Positions 20,756-32,677 of a stretch of 64,000 nucleotides of DNA are shown piece after piece. The notes beneath the pieces are model-generated. The model was not told the origin of the DNA, searched no databases, and saw only the letters and a program-made list of their open reading frames with translations. This stretch comes from Amanita rubescens (Eukaryota > Basidiomycota > Agaricomycetes > Agaricales > Amanitaceae), in assembly GCA_015039365.1 (NCBI GenBank), contig WION01000005.1, forward strand, positions 992,001 through 1,056,000, written 5' to 3'. The first letter of the stretch is position 1. Every line of letters starts with the position of its first letter. Position numbers and translations under genes: made by a program.

Positions 20756-23618
20756 ATGACATCAGACGGTTCTGGAACATCAACGTCTAGAGAGCCCACG
20801 CCCACGCCTCAGCTCACCTCTGCGGTCAACGGTGAGTGGTCACGTGTTTCAAACTACTAGAATTCCCCTGGCTTTGGACAAAGCCACAGGCTCCTACTAT
20901 GGCTCTTTTTTTTAATGTAGTTTTTGTTCCAGGCTAACCTATCCCTGCAGAGATACAGCAGGATATCGGCGCCGAACAACCGAGTCAAGGTCCGTTCCTT
21001 CTAGCATTTTCCAGCCCGCCCGTGAACGCGGCTGAGTGCCCTTTGAAGAACTAGATTTTTATGATGCCAGATCAGCACTTGACGCAAGGCCTTCTCCCTT
21101 TGCTCCACAAATTTCTTCTGCCTTGACAAATACAGGAACCGAGTCAGAATCCATGGTGGGCGCTTCCGCCGAAGATGCAGACAGAACATCCATCTATAGT
21201 CAGAATCCTGATGAATTAACACCCGCATATTCCAGTGGCTTTCCATCGGACTCTTCGAGACTGCAGATGGGGTTCCCGCCGCAAATAACCACACCTTCAC
21301 GTCAATCAACGTCTCGAACCTCAGATGATGTCCCCACGAGTATCGATTATCCCGGTCGACCGGGTTTTCGAACACCTGCACATCATTACCATCCCTATGC
21401 TCAAAGGCCCGGTTATATCGGGCAATACGCTCTGCCTATTCCACACATGGGTGTTCCTGGGCCCCATCCAACGCCACCGCAATATACGTACCATGGCTAT
21501 CATCCCTCAGTACATATCCCTACCATTTGCCTCCTCATGTTTGCTTACTGCCTTCAGCACCACGGACAACCATATCCTTACCAAAGCCATACGCCAGAAA
21601 ATTCTCCCCCGGCACGGTCGCCATTCAGCCCTACGCCAATATACGCGCAGCAGGGCATGCCCTCTCGCGCTTCAGCTGGCCATGGAACGCCGCCGTTTGT
21701 TGGGGGCGCATATACCTCCTTGCAATATCCTTCTCCAGAATTCTCGTATAGACCCCCCAATTTTTTCCCTAATTCTCCCGTAATGTACCAAACGGCGCAG
21801 TACGGCCTGCCACAGTATGCACAACACTTTTCGTCTCCGCCTGAGACAGACCGTCGGGCCGAGTGGCGGTATGCGCATGCTGGGAGCCCTGTAGCTCCAC
21901 AACAACACCACGACGCAGGCCGTCCACCTCCTCCAGCCTTTCAGAGACATCATTCGTATCCTTACCCGTCCTTAGGCACAAGTCCTACTCAATTACCACC
22001 GCACACGTCCCATGCGCAATTTTCATCAACCACTCGGGCAACCCCAAGCATGATGGAGGCGTCATCTACCCGCTCGCCTGGCACCCCAGGCATTGGGCCG
22101 GACGTTAATTCAGGCGATGAAATGCTCAATCCCGAAAAGCCCTTGATTCGGCGTTCGTATCACCCCAAACCACCGCCCCAGCGCTCAGAGTGGACCATGT
22201 GGGCGGGCAACGTTCCGTCTGACGCCACTGACGAGGAGGCGTGGCGATTCTTTGAGCAGCTGCCTTCTCGCAGGTCAAACACGTCAGAGCCAAGCCCTGT
22301 CGTATCGGTTTTCCTAATTAATCGTTCCAATTGCGCCTTTGTCAACTATGACGCCGAAGCACATCTAAAGGAAGCCATCGAGCATTTTAGCGGAAGGCAA
22401 CTGCGACCCGAGGATCCGCGGTGTTTGAAGTTGCTATGTCGCGTTCGAAGAAAGGACGATGATCTCAAGGCGGGCGTTGGAGCGCAGCGAGGAATGGGCA
22501 TACACTCGAATTGGATCAAGGAGCAAAAGGCTAAGAGGGATCGTGGAGAATCTTCAGATCGGCCATTAGTGAGGATGATGTCGTCACTTTCGGTGTCATC
22601 GAGTGACGAGGAACATAGACGACGATCACAGCTAAAGTCAAACTCTAGCTCGTATTCTTCCACGTCGTCAAGCGATCTTGCTCTGTATTTTCCCAAGCGC
22701 TACTTTATACTCAAATCATTGACGCAGGTAATACGAAATTCGCTGCTTCATCGACACGAACTCACCTGGGTTAGCATGATTTGGATTTGAGCCTCGAGAA
22801 AGGCTTGTGGGCCACTCAAAAACACAATGAAGGCGTTTTAGATAAAGCTTATCGTACAAGTGAAGAGGTTTTTCTCATATTTGGGGTTAACAAAAGCGGC
22901 GAGTTTTATGGATGTGCTAGGTTTGTCGCTCCCGGAGGTTCTGTGACGTGGCTCATCGTTATTTCTAGAATGGCAGGGTCCCATTCAGAGTGGTGAGCAG
23001 CAGGTTGCTTGGGAAGCCAGGAAGGCGGATTTGCTGTCATCACAAGGCACACCCGTCAGCCACTCTTCTGTATCCGACGAGTCTCGTTCCATTCTTGCAC
23101 CAGAGGATTCTCGTGTAGTTGTCGAGTCTCCTCTGCCTGTATCCGAAGATATCGGCGATGTGTCGATACCGCCTGTTGAGGAGGAACCTGATGTGATGGA
23201 GACGGAAGCGTTGCATACGCAGACAGCTCCAGCTGAATTGGGTCCACAACACCAAAAGTTTTCGGTAGAGGTGCCCAAAACTCATTTTACGCAGCAGTTT
23301 ATCCAGTCGGCCTCTAGGGCGGAAGTCGTTCCTGAGGAGGATGTCAAAGACGAAGGAGAAGAGATTGAGAATACGTGGGGAGAATCGTTCAGAGTGGAGT
23401 GGGTTTGTACGGAGCGGTTGCCTTTCTATCGCATCAGACATCTTCGTAATCCGTGGAATCATGATCGGGAGGTCAAAGTATCACGAGATGGGACGGAATT
23501 GGAACCAACCGTGGGCCAGAGGCTGGTAGAGGAATGGCATAAGCTGGCGACGGCGGTGGAACCACCACTGCCAGCGTCCAGTAAAGGGAAGGGCCGAAAG
23601 AATAAACCTGGATCATAG
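20756..23618 (+). CDS. RRM and YTH domain RNA-binding protein (putative m6A reader)
   Basis: YTH domains bind N6-methyladenosine in RNA; an N-terminal RRM adds RNA contacts. Exons are 20756-20831, 20951-20989, 21037-22727, 22775-22920 and 22969-23618. The first ~370 residues are low-complexity, Pro/Tyr/Gln/Ser-rich. An RRM begins at SEWTMWAGNVPSDATDEEAW (about 22186-22450). YTH follows: RYFILKSLTQ, the first cage Trp in GLWATQKHNE, YRTSEEVFLIFGVNKSGEFYG, then a Trp in QVAWEARK and another in FRVEW, ending in PFYRIRHLRNPWNHDREVKVSRDG. An insertion of about 90 residues separates the middle and last parts of YTH. A 48-bp in-frame piece (21510-21557) has intron ends and may be spliced out. Near 22976 the frame slips by one base inside a conserved YTH segment. 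Confidence 0.85.
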
Positions 23619-23834
23619 AAGGGGCGTCGAATCGCCTGTCCGGCTTGTCATTCACGACACAAGTCATATCAATTTGCGATATTTTTCGGGGTCATCTAGG
23701 ATTTTTTAGTACGGGAGTTGTATTTAGGGATACTTGACTGGCTCAAATGGAAATTACATACGTGAGAAACGTTACGCCTATAAGCTGATCTCACAAATCG
23801 ACTCCGCCATCGCTTTCAAATCGCTCATCCAACA

Positions 23835-26800
23835 ATGTCTGACTCCAACCCTACTCCTCCTCCAAGGCCAAAACCTGGCTCTCTGCGCGACCGTATCGCC
23901 GCATTCGAGAGACCCACACAAGCTGCGCAAGTACCTGGTCCACCGCCACCGCGTCCTAAACCAGTAGGCGTACAATGGCGTCCGAAGCAGCAACAACAAC
24001 AACAACAAACCGAGGATGGAGACGGACAAGATCAAAGTACGCAGTCGAGCGCAGAAGGCGTGCCGCCATCGACTCCAGGGGTCAGCAGCATGTCTGCTTC
24101 TGATGCGAGAAATAGTATCAAGCAGGGAGGAAGTTTGAAGGAGAGAATGGCTGCGTTGCAGGGGAGGGGGGCGTTTGGCGGGTTGGGTGGTAGTGGTAGT
24201 GGTAGTGGTGGTGGTGCTTCAGCTCCGAAAGAGACTTCGCCGCCTCCCCCGCCTACGCAAAAACCAAAATGGAAGCCACCTCCACAAGTGTCATTTATTC
24301 CTGCAGAGGGGGAAGAGAGTCCTGCTCCGTCAAGGGAGAGTGTGGAGGAGGACAAGGATAAGCGGGAGGAGGTGCAAACAGAGACGGAGGAAAATCCCGC
24401 ACAAGACCAAGAACACCAAGAGCAAGTTGATCCAGAAGAAGAGGAACGACAGCGTCGCGCGACGATTGCTGCTAGGATGGCCAAGTTGGGTGGTGCGAGA
24501 GTCGGTATGGCCCCGCCTGGCATGTTCGGTGGCGCGAGACCCCCTCCACCCGTCGCGAAGAAGCCAGAGGCGCTACGTGTTCCAACGGCAAAGGAAAGTG
24601 AGGCTCAAGGCAAGTATAGTTTTGGTTTTAATCGATTTTCGAGTTGGGATGTTAATGTGATGCAGCTGGTACTTTGCCTTTATCACCACCACCACCACCA
24701 TCTACGGTGCCTGGAGCGGAAGAAGTAGAAGAAGCGTCTTTGTTGATCGAACCTGGTCCAGGCACAGGCACAGGTTCGGATGCCGGTTCACCTACACCAT
24801 CTCATTCACGTAGTCCACCACCATCCATGCCAGCACCTGCCGTCCCGCGACGAACGGCGCCTCCACGGAGAAAACCCCCAAAGTCGCCTGTTCCTCCTCC
24901 ACCCGAGGTTGAACCTGAAGCGTCGCTAATTGAAGTCGCACAGGCGGAGTCAGCCCCATTGGCGACTCAAGTGACGGAAGAACATCTTGAGATTCTAGCA
25001 GATGTCGAGCCACTTACGAAGGAGGAACGAAGAGAAGTCGAGGTGCAACCTGTTGAAGAAGTGGAGACGATGCAGAATTTGGTGGGCGATGATGCTCACG
25101 ATGATACTGCGCGTGAGGTGACAGTGGTGGAAGAACCAGAACAACAGCAGCCAGAGGAGGAAGAGGAAGTGGAAGATGTAGAGACTAGAAGGAAGCGGAT
25201 CGCGGAGAGAATAGCCAAGATGGGCGCTATCAATCCGTTGGCGCCTCCCCCTATTAGCAGGGGTTCGATATCTGACGAAGTCGAGGTTGGCTCCCCGCCC
25301 GCGAGCGCGTCTGCAAGGCGTTTATCAGTCGACTCGATTAGTTCTGTCAAATCTGGTGGACTAGCCAAGAGGTCGTCCATCGGGCCGGTCGCCTCGCCGC
25401 CTGTGAGTGCGACAGCGCCACCTATAAGACGCTCATCCGTCGACTCGATTAGCTCATTGAAGTCGGTGAGCTCGCCAACTGGCATGACAATCCATATGAG
25501 AAAGAGGTCGGTCGATTCAGTCAAAGAGGCCGAGTCTGCCCCGATAAAAGATGCTGCTGTCGTGGGTGGGATACCCGAGCAGGACGAACGTGCAGTCGAC
25601 GAGAATGTACCAGAGGAAGAACAAGTACAGGAGGAAGAAGAGGAGGGTAGTAATGGTAACTGAATCCCTTTTTTTGCTCCCCTCTCTTCGTGCTTTACCC
25701 ATGTACATTCTATTTTTTCTACGTAGATGCACTGGCTGCGTCGATGATCCTGGAAAGACCGCCACCACCTAATGTTATCGAACAAGAAGCACACGGTAAG
25801 TTTTTTTTTTTCGGATTAGGCGTAAAAACACATGCGTAATCTGTTTTTCCACCAGAAACGGTCCCGGTTCCCGCGCCTCCCGTTGACAGGAGTTCAAGGC
25901 CTTCCTCGGATGACCCCCAGACTGAATTTGGAACACGCCCATCAGTCCATCAGAGACGGTCCTCGGGATATGTCACTAGGCCCCCTCAGAGTGATGACAG
26001 CCGCGAGCACGATAATCACGGATCGATCGAGCAAACAACTGACATTGGACGTGATGAATCAGGCCGAGCATCCCCTCCTCCACTTCCGATCTCGCCCAGG
26101 ACCGGTGCCTTTGTGCCAGCCAGCCTCAGAACTCGTCGCTTTGCCCATGATGAGGATGAAGATGACGAAGAGGAAGAAGAAGAAGAAGTGGAGGAGCTTA
26201 GACCGCTCCCAGTTCCTCATCGGACCTCGTCAGTACTATCGTCAAGACACGCATTGAAGAAAGAGCCTGATGTCTATGAAGAAGACAGGCAGGAGGATCA
26301 GGAACAAGAGGAGGATCAGGTGAAACACGTACCGCCGCCGCCTACGAGAAAAGTCCCATTGCCACCACCTTCCGTAACTCCAGCACAGGCCGAGTCCGAG
26401 TCGCCTGTGATTAGCACTGATTCGACGCCGGCCCCTTATTCAGCTCCTGTAGAGCAAGAACAACAAGAAGCACTGGAACCCGGCTCCGCACATAGTGATG
26501 CGCCTTTAGTTATCCCTCCTCCCGCTTCAGAGCGCAGGCTGTCCAAAAGCGCCGCAAGCGATAGACCATTGCCTCATCCCATGTCCTTCCGTCAATCCAA
26601 AGCACAAGTCGAGGTGCCTCAACTGGAAATTATGGATGACGAAGAAGGAGGTACGCGTTTTTGTGCTCTAGTTATCGCCTTTTATCTGTGTTAATGATAG
26701 ACATCATGTAGATCCGATCGATCCCTCAATCCACGTTCCTAGACGTTCTCCCGGTCGCAGCCAGCCAAGTTGCTGTTCCTGCGCCGCCTCCGCCTCCAGC

Positions 26801-28484
26801 GTTTGCGTTCAAGGTTGATCCGCAAGAAGAAGACGCTGATCCCAATGCAATTGATATGGACGCTGCTAGGAGAAGTACGATTGCAGAGCGCATGGCAAAG
26901 CTCGGGGGTATCAAGTTTGGCGCTGCGCCCCCTGTGCCAGTGGCGAGATTAGTCTTCTGTGCCTGCCGAGGAGGCTAGTGAAGCAGAAGGATATGAAGAA
27001 CGAAAGGGAGAGGTTGGTGAAGGTGAAGGTGTGGGTGGTGAAGAGGAGAAGAAGGAAGTTGACGAAGAGGAGGAGGAGAGAGCGAGGAAGGAGAGGATTG
27101 CGGCTAAGCTTGCTGGAATGGGCGGAATGAGGATTGGCATGATGCCAGCGACGATGGGATTCCCACCCAGGCCTCCGCAAAGATCCTGCTCCACCGCCGC
27201 AGGTCAAGGAAGAAGCCACACCCGTTCCTCCCCCTCCCCCTCCAGTAGCACCGAGAGCGAGACCGCCTCCACCCCCTCAGCCCCAAGAGGCAGAATGGGA
27301 ACGCGATAGCGCTTCGAATTCAGAAGACGGAGTAAAAGTCGACATGGAAGAAAGTGATATGGAAGAAGTCAACTATGAAGATGCCAGAACATGATGAAGA
27401 CCATAAAGATCATGAAGATGGAGAGATGGTTGTACCACCTCCCCCACCTCGCGTTCATTCACGCCCGCCTGTCCCGTCCACATCGAACATCCGTAGCAGT
27501 ACTCTCGGAAGGAAGAGTTCGAGTGGATCTACCTACCACGACCAAAACAGCATCGACGAGCCCGCAGCGGACGAGGGGAAACTATGATTTTGTAATGGTC
27601 GATGAGCCTCAGGATGCAGGAGAGGAAGAAGAGCTGGAAGATGTACCCCCTCCACCTGCAAGACCTCTACAACGCCGGTTGACGCGTGAAGCTCCTTCCC
27701 ATCCACCTCCTCACCCTCCCCAGCAATCAATGAGCGATAGTATCAGTTCTCAATGGGAGCTCCCTGTTATACCTAGCGGGGGTCTCGGTTTGGGAGCGGA
27801 TTTGTCGATGAGCTGGACCGAGACAGACGAACTCGCCGCGACGCTGATACCCCCCACCCACGCTCCACCTCCACCACCTTCTATTCGACGCCCACTCGGC
27901 GATGCATCCTACAACCGGACAAAGACTCTCGTCTGACGAGTTGAATGCCGTTTGGAAGCGTGTTGGCGTCCAGGTCTGCGAGGCCGCGATGCAGCTGTAC
28001 GAAAAATCCAAGAAAACTGTCGTCGGAGACGGGACGTACGCAGGATTCGTACATGCAGTGCTGAACGAGGTACCGAACGCTAGCGAAACCGCCTGTAGAG
28101 GGCCTCCACGAGTGGGGATACCTCGTATACGCGCAGACGGGATCTGCGGTGCAGAAGCGGTTGAGCGAGATCATGTCTGGAGATGTAGTGGAGTTTATTG
28201 ATGCGCGGTTCAAGGGTCATAAGAGCCCGCTGCAGACTTATTCGCAACATGTGGGTGGTGCTGGGGAACCGGTTGTGGGAGTGGTAGCGAGTGAAGTGGA
28301 ACCGAAGAAGACCAAGGTGAAAGTTGTGCAGGCGAATCAGCATGTGGGACAGCAGACGGTGGAGTCGGTGAGCTACAGGTTGGAGGATTTGAAAAGTGGG
28401 ACGGTCAAGGTTCGTTTCGTTTGATGGCTAGTTTGTTTGCGTGCTGATCTCGTTGCGCAGGTTTATCGTATTTTGGAAGCTTAG
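23835..28484 (+). CDS. AIM3/BBC1-like actin-patch protein (frame-broken in second half)
   Basis: Family members are proline-rich scaffolds of cortical actin patches that restrain Arp2/3-driven endocytosis. The protein begins MSDSNPTPPPRPKPGSLRDR and alternates poly-Pro tracts, acidic runs and a recurring helix (SLRDRIAAF, SLKERMAALQG, RRATIAARMAKLGG, RRKRIAERIAKMG, RRSTIAERMAKLGG, RKERIAAKLAGMGG). The C-terminal domain (SSDELNAVWKRVGVQVCEA, GDGTYAGFVHAVLNEV, GYLVYAQTGSAVQKRLSEIM, GDVVEFIDARFKGHK, ending VYRILEA) is typical of AIM3/BBC1. Introns lie at 24610-24665 (GC-AG), 25656-25726, 25796-25855, 26651-26742 and 28410-28460. From 26940 onward about six frame changes (near 26945, 27185, 27385, 27582, 27900, 28075) have no splice explanation. 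Either the allele is dead or the assembly contains indels. Confidence 0.8.
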
Positions 28485-28859
28485 GAAAATTGTACATTAT
28501 CATTAACTGTCTTATTATATCCCTCAACTAGGATGGAGATGTCAGCGTCTTGATAGCACACGTGTCATTTGTACTTGAGCACACAAACAATGTTGAAAAC
28601 GAATGTATTGGAATACGTGGACAGTTCGAGTAAGAGGCAAGTAATTGCCAACAAGACGCTCAGTCAATGCGCAGTGTCGGCCACTCGCTCGCACAATGTT
28701 AGAGTATAAGTTAAGAGAAAACGCTAGTTTCATTCAAATCAGTAAACGGAAATTCAAGACACTCGTCAAAGAAAAACTCACAAAGTTGCTGGGAAACGTC
28801 AGTCACGCGCACATGGATGGGGAATAGTGGATGAGTTATGTTTCAGTTAATGAGAGTCC

Positions 28860-29553
28860 TTACACCTTTATCGGTGTCTTCTAGTTGGACTTGGATTTGG
28901 TATTTGACTACATATATGCGGCATGAGTACTAAGGACTCGGATAAAAAAGCGTATATATGTACGTACCGCCACTGTCGGTTCTGCAAACTTGGGTTTCTT
29001 GGCTGGGTTACTGTTGATGCTGTCATCGTCCTGCTGTAGAAGATACAGGAGAGGTTGGCGAAGTCTCAGAGGGACTTGTGTTCTCTGATTCGTCAGTGCG
29101 TATGCGTTTGCCTCTGTTTTTCTAGTAGGGACGATACAAGTCAGATGGATTCAAGTCAAACTAGGTGAACGTACAAATCTATCCTCAAAATTCTTCTTTC
29201 TGTATGTAGAGCGAGTGGATGAGCAAAAAGATCGCATGAAGGAGACATCACCATGAGGATATTGACCTATTCATAATTTCTTCTTGTTTAGATTTATCTT
29301 CCTCTCCCTAAAGGTGATCCAGCTCAGGTATTTGGAAAGCAGAGAGAAAGAGAGAGAGACGTACCTTTTTTTGACGTTGGAAACGGTCCAAGAATGAACC
29401 ATCGTTAGTGAATACATTCATGGGCTTTGGCTTTGGCTTGGCGTGTGTGCCATTTGGAGTTGCGCTGGGAGTACCAGTGAGATATGGTGCATGAGATGGA
29501 GAAGTGGTAGACAATCCTGTAGATTTGGAGTTTGATGTGTGAAGCTGCGACAT
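28860..29553 (-). CDS. Small conserved hypothetical protein, probably nuclear
   Basis: The start ATG (29553) opens a Ser/Thr/Pro-rich segment leading to the distinctive NVFTNDGSFLDRFQRQKK and a GTACGT donor. Short downstream exons supply KNFEDRF, KNRGKRIRTDESENTS and NSNPAKKPKFAEP, with basic nuclear-localisation-like stretches, then KYQIQVQLEDTDKG near 28900. Splice sites are consistent GT-AG pairs, but I could not fix the last exon. The gene converges on AIM3/BBC1. I do not recognise the family; the NDGSFLxRFQ block looks like the conserved core. Confidence 0.5.
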
Positions 29554-29641
29554 GGTCAAAGGCAACTAGGGTAACAGGGCCAAGTCGAGATAAGGGCTGT
29601 GTTATAGCCCTCCTTGGAACAAAAAAGAATATTCTAGACAA

Positions 29642-29715
29642 GGGCACATGGTGTAGTTGGTTATCACATCCGCTTAGCATGCGGGGGGTGCCCGGTTCAA
29701 TTCCGGGTGTGTCCA
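29642..29715 (+). tRNA. tRNA-Ala (anticodon AGC)
   Basis: A full cloverleaf is visible. The acceptor stem pairs GGGCACA with TGTGTCC and includes the G3-U70 wobble that marks alanine tRNAs. The D arm carries GTTGGTT, the anticodon stem is TCCGC/GCGGG with loop TTAGCAT (anticodon AGC), and the T arm is CCCGG-TTCAATT-CCGGG. The discriminator base is A; CCA is not encoded, as expected in a nucleus, and no intron is present. Confidence 0.97.
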
Positions 29716-29719
29716 AAAA

Positions 29720-29726
29720 TTTTTTT
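29720..29726 (+). terminator. RNA polymerase III terminator of tRNA-Ala
   Basis: A run of seven T residues starts five bases after the mature tRNA end, the usual Pol III stop. Confidence 0.85.
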
Positions 29727-29844
29727 GTGCTTTAGTTCATTGGCACATGGAGACCGCGAGGTGCTCAGCACGCATGAGCTCGTCACCATGCAAGGCGCAG
29801 CTGATACAACTCTGTCTACTAGACCCCGTAGTTTCGCGTAACTC

Positions 29845-30721
29845 ATGTATATTACCGCGCCGCCAGCCTCCGCCAGCTCGGCGTTTGACCCTGTATCGTC
29901 TCTTCCTCAGGCACTTCCCGTGCGAGTAAGTTGGTTCGCGGACTACCTTCGAATCGCGTTGCGGTGGTTGTGGAAGTGGTTTTTACACTCCATGTCGGAT
30001 ATCAGTGAGTACAATTCGATACTGCGCTGGACCTCATTTACTAATTACTATGGCTTCCAGGAACTTTGATCTCTCGAGCCATCACCGTCATTCGTTCATA
30101 CCCTACGAGCTTGAAGTCTTCACTAGGCGCGTGGTCCTGTCTAGGCCCAAGCACTCTCTGACTTTTTCAACAGAGTACCTTCTTAACAAAATCGCATCAT
30201 TCTTGTTAGACTGGCCAACAACTTCTTTCGACCTCGTCACATATATTGGTGTGTTGTCAGACTGTCCACATAATAATTAACGGTTAACCAGACATCAATT
30301 CACTCCACGTCTACCTCAGTCCGGCACTATCCCCATCCTGTTCATGTCACCGCATGGTTAATTTTCTTCGGTCCGCTCGCTGTCATTTGTCCTCTTCTCC
30401 TCATATATGAAGCATGCATCGCGATCATATTCAACATGATATTCCTTTTTCCATGGTCTTATTCCGGGTCAGCGGTCCTCTTTCCCGAATTCCGCAGACG
30501 ATCTGACATGGTATTTTTTTTTTTCAGGTTCAATAGAGAGAAACTTTTCAGAACTTCGCGAAAAAACAGATGACACGAAACAATGGGTGCTCGTTTACGT
30601 TGAGCAAGCTACAAACACGTATAACAAATGGACCTTGGAATCCAATCCGCTGCTTGTCGTCCGACTAGCCGCGGGAGCTACTGGCCTATACATACTCTAT
30701 CGCATATGGTTCATTGGGTGA
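29845..30721 (+). CDS. Uncharacterised multi-pass membrane protein
   Basis: The start at 29845 gives an Ala/Ser/Pro-rich leader, then WFADYLRIALRWLWKWFLHS, a GTGAGT donor near 30002, and later exons with clear membrane segments (VTAWLIFFGPLAVICPLLLI and IIFNMIFLFPWSY). A T-rich tract and acceptor at about 30527 leads to the last exon, SIERNFSELREKTDDTKQW followed by a hydrophobic LLVVRLAAGATGLYILYRIW, and TGA at 30719-30721. One or two internal junctions could not be matched in phase, so the middle exons are tentative. I do not recognise a family. The strong hydrophobic runs and coherent last exon support a real gene. Confidence 0.5.
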
Positions 30722-30946
30722 TTGATGATATTATGAAATTATGATCCATTTCCTTGTCCTATACCACATTCACATTTCTTGCATCGTCGGCATTAGCACA
30801 AACCGCACGTCGTTATACCACAACATGTATTAACTTAATGAGAGCTGGCATCAATCATAGAAGCATGAATTCCCATATTATTGCACTAAAATAAGATTAC
30901 ACATGTGAAAAAAAACAAAGAGAAAAAAAATTCCGTATTGATCTTT

Positions 30947-32677
30947 TTACGAACCACTTGAAATACCCAATACTTCGCGTGCCCATGCTGCATCATCAGC
31001 AACACGCCCAGCGAATAGATCACCCAGAACTTCGCGTAAGCGTTGAGCAATAGCAGCATCAGCAGGCTTAGCAGTGTCCAAAGAATCTGACATGTCAGTG
31101 TCAGTTGGTTGGTTTCAACACTTGCAAAGCATTCTGTTCGAAAAAAAACCTCATCAGCATATAAAAAAATGAGAATGATGTCAAGAAGATTACCATAATG
31201 GCCTCTATTAGCGTGGCATTCTCCACTTCGTTTTCTTGACATTCGCTCCCAACAACTTTTGCTCCGCCACCTTCCACCAGACCTTTCCGTACCGCTTCTT
31301 TGCCCACACCCACCAGGCCACGTATGGCGCCTTCGCGCGTCCCACGACTCTTTCCAGGGGAAAGTAGCGCTAGGAGTAGCGTTTTCATGATACGTGGAGA
31401 GAGGGAAGGATACGTTGTCGAATGTTGAGTTAAGAGGCGAGACAAGGTTTGCGACGCGGAGGTCCTCAGGTGGGTGGAGTGACTTGGTGGAAGGGAGGAG
31501 TGCAAAAGAGTTGATAGAATGGGAGGAAGAAGTTGGTGAAGCTGGTCGGCGATACATTTTCAGATATATGCACGATATAATACGTAAATGAGACCAAAAC
31601 TCACGTAGGGCTCCACGAAGAGTGTGTTGTTTTCCAGAATAGCGCCAATCACGTCCAACATGACTTCAAGAACGCGACCGTCGCTCTCACTCTGTACGCC
31701 TTCTTTGAGTGCGCCAACGACGCCTTCTCCAACCCATCGTATCAGATAAGGCAATAACGCTTGCAAACCAGCGTCGTGCCTCAAACTGGCTAGCGCAGCC
31801 GTCCGTTTTGCCGTGTTGTCCGCTGACGATTGTAGGAGCGATTGTGTCAGCCGAGTGTAATATAGTTGCAACTCCCTCGAGAGAACCTGCTTTACTAGCT
31901 GCTGCTGTTGCTGTTTCTTCACAACAGGTGTTAAAGCCGCCGTTGTGCCCGTCGTACTTGGTAATCCATTGGGCATCACAGTTCCAGGTGCAGTCACCGC
32001 ACCAGCCCCAGGAGCCCCAGGCAGACCGTTCAGTTGCGACTCCAACTTTGATTCGGTCTGCGGCTGATCGATAGCTCTTGGAATTGCGGGCGGGTTTTCG
32101 GGTATAAGCGGCTGCACGCCTTCCACGGCCAACCAATGTGCTGTCCAGCTTATACCTTTTGGAAGCGTGATTTTTTCTTCTCTTAAGACTCGGTCAAAAT
32201 CCATCTCTTCATCTTCGACAAAGTAAACGGTCCCGACTGCAGCATTGGTAGATGGGTAATTCATTGTTCTCCGGAAAGTGGTAGGGTTGTAAGGTGAGTG
32301 GCCGTACAATGGCTCGATATTTAGAACGCGCAGAGCTTGGTCGATGTCGGACGTGTTCATCGTTGTGCGTCGACCATGACGCATAAAGCGTGCAGCTTCC
32401 TACCAACGCATCTTTCAATATCACATAACCAACAACATAACAACTAATACACACCTCTATCACCTGGTGTATTCGATACTCAACATCGCTAGCAAGCGAG
32501 GACGCCACCTGGTCTGAGATGTTGACCGACAGCGATTCAGCAACGTCCTGATGACTCGCGGTAAACACATATTTCAAGGTATCAGGCTTCAGCCTTGTTT
32601 TGTCATACTTTTATTCCTTCCGCTTTGTATACTCCCGCATGTTGGCCATGCGGTGACCGTGCTTTGGGCTTGCTCAT
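30947..32677 (-). CDS. TAF6: TFIID subunit 6 (TAF6)
   Basis: TAF6 pairs with TAF9 through a histone fold inside TFIID and SAGA. Exon 1 (32677-32609) begins MSKPKARS and ends GVYKAEGIK; exon 2 (32547-32455) gives DVAESLSVNISDQVASSLAS; exon 3 (32399-31605) continues EAARFMRHGRRTTMNTSDID and LNIEPLYGH (end of the histone fold), then a linker and the start of the HEAT domain. Exon 4 (31541-31194) carries LRTSASQTLSRLLTQHSTTY, LSPRIMKTLLLALLSPGKS and GAIRGLVGVGKEAVRKGL. The last exon encodes AQRLREVLGDLFAGRVADDA and ends ISSGS. Introns are 55-63 bp. Between ALQVLKP and the last coding block (31090-31110) the frame slips by one base with no splice remedy. Confidence 0.93.

Noticed and set aside
21672..21981. 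Minus-strand ORFs opposite the RRM-YTH gene
   Set aside because: Antisense shadows of the low-complexity coding exon.
24032..25794. Several long minus-strand ORFs rich in Pro, Ser and Leu
   Set aside because: They mirror the proline- and acid-rich codons of the plus-strand BBC1-like gene and have no family motifs.
30886..31557. Long minus-strand ORF with a hydrophobic Leu-rich tail, like a membrane protein
   Set aside because: It runs through two TAF6 exons and the intron between them in other frames; the hydrophobic stretch is the shifted frame of the conserved TAF6 C-terminus.
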